From contig NZ_FPEI01000004.1 in the NCBI RefSeq assembly GCF_900117415.1, forward strand, positions 124,001 to 188,000: 64,000 nt of DNA. Direction: 5' to 3'. Origin of the DNA: Hyphomicrobium sp. CS1BSMeth3 (lineage in GTDB: Bacteria > Pseudomonadota > Alphaproteobacteria > Rhizobiales > Hyphomicrobiaceae). Every line of letters starts with the position of its first letter. Position 1 is the stretch's first letter. A program made the translations under genes and the position numbers. Positions 19,748 through 29,673 of this stretch are shown in pieces. The notes under the pieces were generated by a model that saw only the letters and a list, made by a program, of their open reading frames with translations, was not told where the DNA came from and did not search any database.

Positions 19748-20476
19748 ATGGCCAGCAAACCCGTCTGCCTCGTCGTTGGGGCTGGAGATGCGCTTGGCGG
19801 CGCCATTGCCAGGCGCTTTGCCCGCGAGGGTTATCTCACTTGCGTCGCGCGACGTACGGCCGACAAGCTCGCTGATCTCACCGCAGCCATCGAGAAGGCC
19901 GGCGGCACAGCGGCCGCCTATGGCTGCGACGCGCGGCGCGAGGAGCAGGTGGTGGCGCTCTTCGAGCAGATCGAGAAGGGGCACGGGCCTATCGAGGTGC
20001 TCGTTCACAACATCGGCGGCAACGTGCGGGAATCGATCCTCGACGCGACCGCGCAGAAGTTCTTCAAGACCTGGGAAATGGCCTGCATGGCGGGCTTCCT
20101 CACCGGGCGCGAGGCGGCGCGCCGCATGGTGCCGCGGGAACGCGGTACGATCCTCTTCACGGGGGCCACCGCCTCCCTGCGGGGCGGCGCGGGCTTTGCA
20201 GGCTTCTCGGCGGGCAAGGCGGGCCTCAGGATGGTCGCGCAGAGCATGGCGCGCGAGCTTGGGCCCAAGGGCATTCACGTCGGGCATGTGGTGATCGACG
20301 GCGCGATCGACACGGCCTTCATCCGCGAGAACTTCCCTCAGCGCTATGCGCTGAAGGAGCGCGACGGCATTCTCAATCCCGAGCACATCGCAGACATCTA
20401 CTGGATGCTGCACACCCAGCCGCGCGATACTTGGTCCTTCGAGATTGACGTGAGGCCCTGGATCGAGAGCTGGTGA
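19748..20476 (+). CDS. SDR-fold oxidoreductase with Phe in place of the catalytic Tyr
   Basis: A protein of 242 residues with an SDR fold: the nucleotide-binding turn VVGAGDALGGAIARRF (about 9-24), HNIGG in place of NNAGG (88-92), and the helix of the active site with FSAGK at 153-157, where the catalytic Tyr of YxxxK is Phe while Lys157 is retained. The Ser upstream is replaced by FTGATAS. This Phe variant recurs in a subgroup of SDRs of uncertain function. The binding site GGGAGG precedes the ATG closely. It ends 6 bases before the convergent popZ stop codon. Confidence 0.82.
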   Translation: MASKPVCLVVGAGDALGGAIARRFAREGYLTCVARRTADKLADLTAAIEKAGGTAAAYGCDARREEQVVALFEQIEKGHGPIEVLVHNIGGNVRESILDATAQKFFKTWEMACMAGFLTGREAARRMVPRERGTILFTGATASLRGGAGFAGFSAGKAGLRMVAQSMARELGPKGIHVGHVVIDGAIDTAFIRENFPQRYALKERDGILNPEHIADIYWMLHTQPRDTWSFEIDVRPWIESW

Positions 20477-20482
20477 GCTCGA

Positions 20483-21790
20483 TCAGTCCTTCTTGTCCTT
20501 GGCCGCCGCATTGCGGAGCGCTTCGAGCTCGGCCTTGAGAGCCGGCTCGATGAGGCGCGGCATGTTGGCGTTCAGCCAATCGCGGAGCAGCGGCCGCAGA
20601 AGCTCGACGACCGTCTCGTCCATCGACTTGACGCCGGCAGGAGCGGTCGCGGCCGGCTTCGGCGCGGGAATGGCCTGAGCCGGTACGGGGGCTGCGCTCT
20701 TCGCGGCAGGCGCCGGTGTCGCGGCTGGCTTGGGTGCCGGAGCCGGCGCTGCAGCAGCAGGTTTGGGTGCCGGTGCCGGAGCGGGTGTCGTTGCCGGTGC
20801 CGCGGCGGCCGGCTTCGGAGCAGGCGCAGGGGCCGGCGTTGGCGTGGGCGCAGGTGCCTCCACCTTCTTGGCAGCAGGTGGCGGATTGGCGGGCGCCGGC
20901 TTTGTCTCCACCTTGGCGTCGGAGGCAGCCTTCGCGGTGGCATCTACCTTCGCAGTGTCGTCGGCGCGATCCGCGGCAGGTCCGGGCGCGGCGTCCGGCG
21001 CCTTGGCAGCAGGCGCGACGCTCGGATGGGCACTCGGCGGAATGACGCCGGCAATCAAACGGCGCAGCGCATCGGCGCCGGGAACTTCCGGCAGCGCTTC
21101 CAAAGCCGCAGGCACACGCGGCGGCTCGCCGAGCAGCGGCCCGGGCAGTGGGGGCCCGAGGACGGTCCGCTCTGCCGTCGCGGGCCGCTGCGGGCCAGCT
21201 TCTAGCTGCGGACCTCCGCTCTCGGTCTTGCCCGGTACGACGCTACCGAGATCGCCCAGCTTGGGCGTCGGTGGTCCGATCGTGGCGGCCTCTGCGGCAG
21301 GCTTTGCCGGCGCGGAAGATCCATCCAGTTTTGCCGCGGGGCTCGGCGATGCGGCCGGCGCGGCATCCTTCGCCGGAGCCGGAGACGGAAGGACGGGCTC
21401 CGCCACTGATTCTTTGGCGGCATCGGGGGCGTTCTGCCGCGGAAAGAGCCACTCGGGCGCACCGTTGACCGGTGAAGTGGAGGCCGGCGTTGCCTTGGCC
21501 GCTGGCGGCGGCTTCAGCGCGGGGCCGGCAGCCGCCGCGGCGTGCGGCGTTTCGGCGAGCAGCTCATCTAGGCTGACCGGCTCCGTGGCCGGTGCAGGGT
21601 TCGCGGCAGCGGTCTCGGCCGGATGCGGCGGCAGCTTGAGCTCCGGCTCGCGGGGACCAGATACGCCGTTCAGTGGCGCCCGCGCGTTGCTCGGCGGCGC
21701 AGCGACAGCGGGCTCCTGAGCCATGATCTTACGGATGGAAGCGAGAATATCGCTCATGCTCCGATCGTCACGCTTCTCAGGATTGGACAT
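20483..21790 (-). CDS. popZ: Polar organising protein PopZ (DUF2497) with a long Pro/Ala-rich linker
   Basis: A protein of 435 residues. The N-terminal helix MSDILASIRKIMAQE (about 12-26) and the C-terminal helical module VVELLRPLLRDWLNANMPRL (about 394-413) are the two conserved ends of PopZ. Between them lies about 365 residues of disordered Ala/Pro-rich sequence, including a near-periodic PAPAPKPAAAAP block at about 311-360. In Caulobacter PopZ condenses at the poles and anchors ParB-parS through its termini. That linker is acidic, whereas the block here carries mainly Lys. GGAGGG precedes the ATG at 21790. Codon repetition makes this stretch prone to assembly and length variation. Confidence 0.88.
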   Translation of the reverse strand: MSNPEKRDDRSMSDILASIRKIMAQEPAVAAPPSNARAPLNGVSGPREPELKLPPHPAETAAANPAPATEPVSLDELLAETPHAAAAAGPALKPPPAAKATPASTSPVNGAPEWLFPRQNAPDAAKESVAEPVLPSPAPAKDAAPAASPSPAAKLDGSSAPAKPAAEAATIGPPTPKLGDLGSVVPGKTESGGPQLEAGPQRPATAERTVLGPPLPGPLLGEPPRVPAALEALPEVPGADALRRLIAGVIPPSAHPSVAPAAKAPDAAPGPAADRADDTAKVDATAKAASDAKVETKPAPANPPPAAKKVEAPAPTPTPAPAPAPKPAAAAPATTPAPAPAPKPAAAAPAPAPKPAATPAPAAKSAAPVPAQAIPAPKPAATAPAGVKSMDETVVELLRPLLRDWLNANMPRLIEPALKAELEALRNAAAKDKKD

Positions 21791-22013
21791 CTGCAAACCC
21801 TCCACTGCCCGCAGGTATGGCTGCCGACGCCGTACAAAACTTGCGAGTCCCCACCGCGATTCGTCGTCCTAAGCGGGAATAGTGGCATCAATGGTGCAAG
21901 TCACCCCTCACGGAGCCTCCGCCCACAGCCGAAAGCCTTCCGCCGCCCACCCTTTCCCAAGACTGTCGCATCTGATACATGCTGTCCGTCCAACAAGCCA
22001 AACCAGTGCGTAG

Positions 22014-23582
<1,569 letters not shown>

Positions 23583-23583
23583 T

Positions 23584-24876
23584 GTGAAACCGGGTGCCCG
23601 GCTCGCCGCTGCCGTCACCGTCCTCACCGAGATCACCGTGCGGCACCGCCCGGCGGCGCTCGCCCTCGCCGATTGGGGTAAGGCGAGCCGTTTCGCGGGT
23701 TCCGGCGATCGCGCGGCGGTCGGCAACCTCGTCTATGACGTGCTGAGGCGACGCGGCTCCATTGCCGCGCGCATGGGCGCGAGCACGCCGCGCGCGCTGG
23801 TGCTCGGTGCAGCCAATCGAGCGCTTGGCCTCGATGCGGACGCGATCTCCGCGGCAGCAGACGGCTCGAAGCACGCGCTCTCGCCGCTGACGGATGGCGA
23901 ACGCGCGGCGCTCGAAAACACCCAACCGCTGGGCGCCGATGAGCTGCTGGCCGATGTGCCTACCTGGATCGTGCCGCTGCTGCAGTCTGTACTCGGCGAC
24001 AAGCTCGCCGCCGAGGTTGCCGCATTGTCCGAGCGCGCGCCCGTCGACATCCGCGTCAACACGCTGAAGGCCACACGCAAGCAGGTGCTCGCCGAGCTCG
24101 AAAGGCTCGGTCCAAGTGAAACCCGCTTCTCGCCGCTCGGCATTCGCTTCGCAGCGCCCGAAGGCGCCGGACGCACGCCGAACGTCGAGGCCGAGCCGGC
24201 GCACGGCAAAGGCTGGTTCGAGGTCCAGGATCAGGGCTCGCAGATTGCGGCACTGCTCGTCGATGCGCGCCCCGGACACGAGGTGCTCGATCTTTGCGCG
24301 GGCGCGGGCGGCAAGACGCTGGCGCTCGCGGCTGCCATGAAGGGCGAGGGGCACATCATTGCCCACGACAGCGACAAGACGCGTCTGCGCCCGATCTTCG
24401 AACGGCTCGCACGATCGGGCGCGAAGAATGTCGAAGTGCTCGCCGCAAGTGATGCCGACACCCTCGCGGACATGGCCGGGCGCTTCGATCGCGTCGTGAT
24501 CGATGCGCCGTGCACGGGCAGCGGCACGTGGCGCCGGCGCCCCGATGCGAAATGGCGCCTCAAGCCGCGCAATCTCGAGCAGCGCCAGAAGGAGCAGCAG
24601 GAAGTCCTCGCTGCGGCCGCACCTTTGGTCAAACCAGGCGGGCGGCTCGTCTACATCACGTGCTCACTGCTGCCGGCCGAAAATACGGCGCAGATTACGG
24701 CCTTCCTCGATGCGAACCCTGGCTATTCGCTCGTTCCCTACGGCGACGTCTGGCGCGATGTTTTGCGAGGGACGCCGCCCCTCTCCGCGGATGGCAGCGC
24801 CGATACGCTTCTTCTCACGCCCGCCCAACACGGCACGGACGGCTTCTTCATCGCGTTCCTTGCAAGGAACGCGTAG
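23584..24876 (+). CDS. RsmB/NOP-family rRNA (cytosine-5) methyltransferase
   Basis: A protein of 430 residues. It has an N-terminal region with weak NusB-like helices (1-150) and a C-terminal RsmB-type methyltransferase domain: motif I LDLCAGAGGKT (235-245), motif IV DAPCTGSGTWRR with Cys310, and motif VI ITCSLLPAEN with the catalytic Cys360. The likely substrate is a cytosine of 16S rRNA. The start is GTG at 23584, one base after the guaB stop, so the two are almost certainly co-transcribed. It is convergent with the GNAT gene that ends at 24897. Confidence 0.9.
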   Translation: MKPGARLAAAVTVLTEITVRHRPAALALADWGKASRFAGSGDRAAVGNLVYDVLRRRGSIAARMGASTPRALVLGAANRALGLDADAISAAADGSKHALSPLTDGERAALENTQPLGADELLADVPTWIVPLLQSVLGDKLAAEVAALSERAPVDIRVNTLKATRKQVLAELERLGPSETRFSPLGIRFAAPEGAGRTPNVEAEPAHGKGWFEVQDQGSQIAALLVDARPGHEVLDLCAGAGGKTLALAAAMKGEGHIIAHDSDKTRLRPIFERLARSGAKNVEVLAASDADTLADMAGRFDRVVIDAPCTGSGTWRRRPDAKWRLKPRNLEQRQKEQQEVLAAAAPLVKPGGRLVYITCSLLPAENTAQITAFLDANPGYSLVPYGDVWRDVLRGTPPLSADGSADTLLLTPAQHGTDGFFIAFLARNA

Positions 24877-24896
24877 GGCCGACGCCGCAGACGACT

Positions 24897-25460
24897 TCAG
24901 AGATCGAGGCGCATGATGACGCGCTTGGAAGACGGTCGATGGACAGCGCGAAAATCGCAGCTTTCGAACAGGCGTTCCGTGCCGACCTGACGATCGGTAC
25001 TGCTGGGCTTGTCGCCAGAGGCCGGAAAACCCTCGATGGCGCTTGCGTTCGAGCGCCTCGCCAGATCCACGGCCGCCGCAAGCATTGACTTTACAATTCC
25101 CTGCTTTCGGCAATCGGGGCGTACGAAGAAGCACGGCACCAGCCACACGTCGTCGCTTTCCGACGGATCGATGCTCTTCATGGTTGGCGTGCGAACGGCA
25201 CGCACATAGCGCGATCGCGGACCGACCGCAGTCCACCCCACGGCCTCGCCATCGAGGTACGCCACGACGCCGAGGGGCTGTTTCGAGATCGCGGCGAGCT
25301 CCTTGAATTTTGCCGCGTTCGCCGCGGAGCCGGCCGCGTGGAACTCCTTGACCCTGATGATGAACCACATGCACCAGCAGCCATGAGCCAACCGATCGCA
25401 GGAAACGAGCTGCTCGAGCGCGGGCAGATCGCTCAGCGCGAGCGGGCGTACCTCAAGCAT
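24897..25460 (-). CDS. GNAT family N-acetyltransferase
   Basis: A protein of 187 residues with the GNAT fold: an N-terminal strand-helix, a Cys/Trp-rich segment GCWCMWFIIR near 27-36 seen in one GNAT subgroup, a GVVAYLDGEAVGWTAVGP hairpin (about 65-82), and the acetyl-CoA motif VPCFFVRPDCRKQGIVKSML (about 108-127), with the RxxG pyrophosphate loop. The substrate is unknown. ATG 25460 is used; a start 13 codons earlier has no binding site. It is transcribed toward the RsmB-like gene and diverges from the CitE-like gene. Confidence 0.82.
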   Translation of the reverse strand: MLEVRPLALSDLPALEQLVSCDRLAHGCWCMWFIIRVKEFHAAGSAANAAKFKELAAISKQPLGVVAYLDGEAVGWTAVGPRSRYVRAVRTPTMKSIDPSESDDVWLVPCFFVRPDCRKQGIVKSMLAAAVDLARRSNASAIEGFPASGDKPSSTDRQVGTERLFESCDFRAVHRPSSKRVIMRLDL

Positions 25461-25628
25461 AATCTGCGGCGTCCTCTTTCCCTGTGCTCGGTTCACCATA
25501 GGGCATGAGAGCCGCGCCCGTTGCAATGCAGCCTGCATCGCCCGAGCGCCCGTTGACTCCGCGGACCGGGGGCGGGCAAGACTTATGCCCAAGCCAAAGC
25601 AAGGCACCGCTGCCGGGAGAGATGCCCT

Positions 25629-26504
25629 ATGACCGTATTCCGCTCGTTCCTGTTCGCGCCCGGCAATCATCCGCGCCGCGTCGAGAAGGCCCTGAGCCTC
25701 GACGCCGATGCCGTCATTCTGGATCTCGAGGACGCCTGCCCGATCGCCGAGAAGATCGCGACGCGCGAAGTGGTGGTCGCCGCCTGCCAGCAGCCGCGCT
25801 CCGGCCTCGCCTATATCCGCGTGAATGCGACGACGACCGAATGGGGCTACGGCGATCTCGTCGCCGTTGTCCGCAAGGGCGTCGACGGGCTCATCCTGCC
25901 CAAGGTCGAGACGGTCGATGAGCTGCGCGCGGCCGAGTGGGTGATCGGCAATATCGAGAAAGAGCGCGGGCTCGCAGCGGGCGCGATCGATCTCATCCCG
26001 ATCATCGAGACGGCCAAAGGCCTCACGAACCTGCGCGCCATTGCAACGGCCGGCACGCGCATCAAGCGCATTGCCTTCGGCGCCGGCGACTTCACGCTCG
26101 ACGTCGCCATGGCCTGGACGCGCAGCGAAGCCGAGTTGCTGCCCTATCGCAGCGAGTGCGTGCTGGCTTCGCGCGCGGGCAATCTGGAAGCGCCGCTCGA
26201 CACGGTCTGGGCCGAGCTCAAGGATGGCGAAGGCTTCCGCGCCTCGGCCGTGCACGCGAAGAATGTCGGTTTCCAAGGCAAGATGTGCATCCACCCGGAT
26301 CAGGTGCCGGTCGTGAACGAGGTGTTCGCGCCGACGGCTGCCGAGGTCGAATGGTCGCGCAAAGCTGTCGCTGCTTTTGCCGAAGCGGAGAAGGCGGGCT
26401 CGGCCTCCATCCAGCTCGAAGGCAAGTTCATCGATTATCCGATCGTCTACCGCGCCCAGCGCGTGGTCGCACTTGCCGAGAAGATCGCCGCGCGCCGCCG
26501 CTGA
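25629..26504 (+). CDS. HpcH/HpaI aldolase / CitE-like CoA-ester lyase
   Basis: A protein of 291 residues, the usual length for CitE-like lyases, which cleave or form 3-hydroxyacyl-CoA thioesters such as citramalyl-, malyl- or citryl-CoA. Visible signatures are RSFLFAPGNHPRRVEKA (about 5-21) for CoA binding, AVILDLEDACP (28-38) with the Mg-binding Asp and the following acidic residues, LIPIIETAKGL (120-130), and KMCIHPDQVPVVN (218-230). GGGAGAG precedes the ATG. It is followed by a class III CoA-transferase gene after 37 bases and a CoA pyrophosphatase gene, which supports a role in CoA-thioester metabolism. The exact substrate cannot be read from the sequence. Confidence 0.88.
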   Translation: MTVFRSFLFAPGNHPRRVEKALSLDADAVILDLEDACPIAEKIATREVVVAACQQPRSGLAYIRVNATTTEWGYGDLVAVVRKGVDGLILPKVETVDELRAAEWVIGNIEKERGLAAGAIDLIPIIETAKGLTNLRAIATAGTRIKRIAFGAGDFTLDVAMAWTRSEAELLPYRSECVLASRAGNLEAPLDTVWAELKDGEGFRASAVHAKNVGFQGKMCIHPDQVPVVNEVFAPTAAEVEWSRKAVAAFAEAEKAGSASIQLEGKFIDYPIVYRAQRVVALAEKIAARRR

Positions 26505-26541
26505 GCGCATGAATCAACGAAAACGAGAAGGAAACGCACAC

Positions 26542-27771
26542 ATGACCGGCGAGAGCGCCCCTTCCCCGCATCCGACCGTGAAAGCCTTGCAGGGCGTGCG
26601 CGTGCTCGATGTGTCGAGCTTTCTTGCCGGCCCCTACTGCACGACGCAGCTTGCCGAGTTCGGTGCCGAGGTCATCAAGATCGAGCTGCCGAAGGTCGGC
26701 GACGCACTCCGCAAATTCGGCACGATGACGCCGTCGGGGGATTCGCTCCCCTGGCTGCAGGAGACACGCAACAAGAAGTGCATCACGCTCGATCTCAGAA
26801 AGCCCGAGGGCGCGGATCTCCTTAAGCGGCTCGTGCGCCAGGCCGACGTGCTCGTCGAGAACTTCCAGCCCGGCACGCTCGAGAAGTGGGGCCTCGGCTG
26901 GGAGACGCTGAAGGTCGAGAACCACAAGCTCATCATGGTGCGCATCTCGGGCTTCGGGCAGACAGGCCCCTACAGCCCGCGCCCCGGCTTCGGGCGCATC
27001 GGCAATGCGTTCGGCGGCCTCTCCTATCTCGCGGGCTTTCCCGATCGCCCGCCGACGACGCCTGGCTCCGCCACCATCCCCGACTATCTGTCCGGCCTCT
27101 ATGGCTCGCTCGGCGTGATGTACGCGCTGCGCGCGCGCGACATGACGGGACGCGGGCAGTACATCGACATCGGCCTCTACGAGTCCGTCTTCCGCATTCT
27201 CGACGAGCTGGTCGCGGCCTACGACTACAAGGGCTATGTGCGCGAGCGCATGGGGCCGGGCACCGTCAATGTCTGCCCGCACAGTCACTACCCGACGAAG
27301 GACGACAAGTGGATCGCGATCGCCTGCACGTCCGACAAGATCTTCGCGCGCCTCGCCGAGGCCATGGGCGCGCCGGAGGTTGCCGGCGACGGCAAGTGGG
27401 GCAAGATCGTCGACCGCGATCGCGACCGCAAAGAGATCGACACCTGGGTCGGGGACTGGACACAGAAGTTCACGCTCGCGGACTGCATTGCCGAGTGCGA
27501 CAAATTCGAGGTGCCGTGCGGCCCCGTGTACTCCGTCGCCGACATCTTCAATGACCCGCACTATGCCGCGCGCGGGAACATCCTGCGCATGGCCGATCCG
27601 CGCGTCGGCGAAATCGCCATGCCGAATGTGGTGCCGCGCCTCTCCGATACGCCCGGCAAGGTCGAGTGGCTCGGTCCGACGCTCGGCGAGCACAATGACG
27701 ACGTCTATAAAGGCCTGCTCGGCCTGAGCGACGGCGAGATCGGCCGCCTCAAGGACAAAGGCGTGATGTGA
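26542..27771 (+). CDS. CaiB/BaiF (class III) CoA-transferase
   Basis: A protein of 409 residues that moves CoA between carboxylic acids. It begins with the family pattern LQGVRVLDVSSFLAGPYCTT (about 16-35) and LAEFGAEVIKIE, and the catalytic aspartate is likely Asp181 in ATIPDYLSGLYG. ENFQPGTLEKWGL and RISGFGQTGPYSPRPGF are further family signatures. I start at 26542 because AGAAGGAA lies ahead; an upstream ATG overlaps the end of the lyase gene. The pairing with a CitE-like lyase recalls operons for branched dicarboxylic acids such as citramalate or itaconate (inference). Confidence 0.92.
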   Translation: MTGESAPSPHPTVKALQGVRVLDVSSFLAGPYCTTQLAEFGAEVIKIELPKVGDALRKFGTMTPSGDSLPWLQETRNKKCITLDLRKPEGADLLKRLVRQADVLVENFQPGTLEKWGLGWETLKVENHKLIMVRISGFGQTGPYSPRPGFGRIGNAFGGLSYLAGFPDRPPTTPGSATIPDYLSGLYGSLGVMYALRARDMTGRGQYIDIGLYESVFRILDELVAAYDYKGYVRERMGPGTVNVCPHSHYPTKDDKWIAIACTSDKIFARLAEAMGAPEVAGDGKWGKIVDRDRDRKEIDTWVGDWTQKFTLADCIAECDKFEVPCGPVYSVADIFNDPHYAARGNILRMADPRVGEIAMPNVVPRLSDTPGKVEWLGPTLGEHNDDVYKGLLGLSDGEIGRLKDKGVM

Positions 27772-27772
27772 C

Positions 27773-28426
27773 GTGGCAGGAGAACCGGCAGCCGTGCCTT
27801 ATATCTTCGCACCCGCGCTGCGGGAGCTAATGGCCGCACGCATGGCGGGCTTCGAGCGCCACGCGATCAACGATGCCGCACTTCGGCACGCCGCAGTCGC
27901 CATCATCGTGGCAGCGGGCGAGGATCCCGCCGAGGCATCCGTGCTGCTCACGCGCCGACCACAGCATCTGAACCGCCACGCCGGGCAGTACGCACTTCCC
28001 GGCGGGCGCATGGATGCCGGAGAGACACCCGAAGGCGCGGCGCTCCGCGAGACGGAAGAAGAGCTCGGCCTCCATCTCGCGTCCTCGGCCATTCTCGGTC
28101 TGCTCGACGACTACGCGACGCGCTCGGGCTTCTGCATCACGCCGGTCGTGATCTGGGGCGGGCCTGCTTATCCGCTCGCGCCCGATCCCAATGAGGTTGC
28201 GCGCGTCTTCCGCGTGCCTCTGCGCGAGCTCGACGCCCCCGAGGTGCCTGACTTCGAGCGGCCCTTCGACGGCTCAGAGCCGATCTTCGGCGTGCCGCTG
28301 GCCACGCTCGGCCACAGCCTGCACGCGCCGACGGCCGCAATGCTCTATCAGTTCCGCGAGGTCGCGCTACGCGGAGCGGCGACGCGCGTCGCGCACCTCG
28401 AGCAGCCGCGCTTCGCCTGGAGCTGA
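27773..28426 (+). CDS. Nudix hydrolase, CoA pyrophosphatase type
   Basis: A protein of 217 residues. The Nudix box is complete: Gly78, Glu84 and R92-E-T-E-E-E97-L-G-L100 match GX5EX7REUXEEXGU. Just before it, LLTRRPQHLNRHAGQYALPGG fits the NuCoA signature that marks CoA diphosphatases; only the first 20 residues are shown as LLTRRPQHLNRHAGQYALPG. It should hydrolyse CoA or acyl-CoA to phosphopantetheine and 3',5'-ADP. The GTG start at 27773 lies one base after the CoA-transferase stop, so the gene belongs to the same operon and could recycle or limit CoA esters made by it (inference). Confidence 0.88.
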   Translation: MAGEPAAVPYIFAPALRELMAARMAGFERHAINDAALRHAAVAIIVAAGEDPAEASVLLTRRPQHLNRHAGQYALPGGRMDAGETPEGAALRETEEELGLHLASSAILGLLDDYATRSGFCITPVVIWGGPAYPLAPDPNEVARVFRVPLRELDAPEVPDFERPFDGSEPIFGVPLATLGHSLHAPTAAMLYQFREVALRGAATRVAHLEQPRFAWS

Positions 28427-28436
28427 GGACCGCCCC

Positions 28437-29408
28437 TCACTCGCTCTTCTTGGCGATCTTCGCGAGGCGCGCCTGGCTGCGCAGCTTGGCTTCGCGGCGC
28501 GTGATGTAGGCGGCCGAGATGAAGATCACGGTCGCCCCGACCCATGTCCAGATGTCCGTGACCTCGCCGAACATCCACCAGCCGATCAGCACCGCAAACG
28601 GCAGGCGCGAGAAGTCGAAGGTCATGACCAGCGACGCCTCGGTCGAGGCGAAGCCGCGCATGAGGCAGTAGTGCCCGAGCACGGCGGTGAAGCCGATCGT
28701 CAGAATGACCGGAAGATATTCCCATCCGGGCGTCTGCCAGACGAACAACGCCGGGATCAGCGTCGGCGGCAGCATCAGGATCGTGGTCAGGAAGACGATC
28801 TTGCCGGAATCGTCCTCGCCCGAGAGCTGCTTAAGGAGCACGGTGACGAGGCCCGAGCTCATGGCGTTGAAGACCGCGCAGGCCTGCCCGAGGCCAAAGC
28901 CGTCAGCCCCCGGCCGCAGGATGATCATCGCGCCGATGAAGCCGACGATCAGTGCCGTCCAACGGCGAATGCGCACTTTCTCGCCGAGAAAGACGATGGC
29001 GCCGAGCGTCCCGAACAAGGGCGCGAGAAATCCGATCGCCGTCACTTCCGCCACGGGGATGAGGGCGAGCGCATAGAACCACGCCGTCATCGAGAAAATC
29101 GAGATGCCGACGCGCACGCCGTAGAGATGAATGGCATTGGAGCGCAGGAGCGCGCGCCCACGCCACATCAGCATCGGCATGAGAAAGAGCGTCGCCGAGA
29201 CATTACGCAGAAAGACCACCTGGAGCGGATGCATGCCCATGAGCGCCGCCTTGCGCGAGCAGGCAGCGAGAACGGCGAACAGCGCCATGGCGGCCGTGAT
29301 CCAGAGCACCGCGTGGATCGGATCGTCCCGAACGAGCGGGCGCGGGTCGCGCGGTCTTGCTGGGGGTGGCGGGCCCGCAGAGGGCTTTTGGCTTTGGTTT
29401 TCCGGCAC
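28437..29408 (-). CDS. DMT superfamily transporter (EamA domains)
   Basis: A protein of 323 residues with a Pro-rich cytoplasmic N-terminus (about 1-30) and ten predicted membrane helices in two EamA repeats; GFLAPLFGTLGAIVFLGEKV is the end of the first repeat and FSRLPFAVLIGWWMFGEV the matching part of the second. The substrate is unknown, probably a metabolite exporter. GTG at 29408 is preceded by GAGG. It is convergent with the Nudix gene, with a gap of 10 bases. Confidence 0.87.
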   Translation of the reverse strand: MPENQSQKPSAGPPPPARPRDPRPLVRDDPIHAVLWITAAMALFAVLAACSRKAALMGMHPLQVVFLRNVSATLFLMPMLMWRGRALLRSNAIHLYGVRVGISIFSMTAWFYALALIPVAEVTAIGFLAPLFGTLGAIVFLGEKVRIRRWTALIVGFIGAMIILRPGADGFGLGQACAVFNAMSSGLVTVLLKQLSGEDDSGKIVFLTTILMLPPTLIPALFVWQTPGWEYLPVILTIGFTAVLGHYCLMRGFASTEASLVMTFDFSRLPFAVLIGWWMFGEVTDIWTWVGATVIFISAAYITRREAKLRSQARLAKIAKKSE

Positions 29409-29673
29409 CCGTGTCCTCTGCGGCTATCGCAGGCCGTGTCGAATCGTCGACGCGGCGGCCTTTCTCAGTGCACGCCCAGAATGACGGAGACAAGACCGCC
29501 GATGTGCCGTGCAGCAATGCGAGGCACACTGCCTCTTTAGGCATTCGCCGAGCCGCCGCGACGAGATAGCCCAAAGCACTTGCATTAACGCCCCTTTTGA
29601 TGGGAACTTGCGGGCCAAGGTCCGGACTTACGGGACCTCCGTCATCAGCTCAGCCATCAGGAGGGTTCGCCCC
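29409..29673. promoter_or_regulatory. Divergent region upstream of the peptide-type ABC operon
   Basis: A stretch of 265 bases between the DMT transporter gene (minus) and the substrate-binding protein gene (plus). It should contain promoters for both. No clear -35/-10 pair was recognised. The AGGAGGG ribosome binding site of the downstream gene lies at its right end. Confidence 0.35.

Noticed and set aside
20640-20880. Short-period repetitive DNA considered as a CRISPR or tandem repeat array
   Set aside because: The repetition is the Pro/Ala/Lys codon pattern of the PopZ linker, in frame and without spacer structure.
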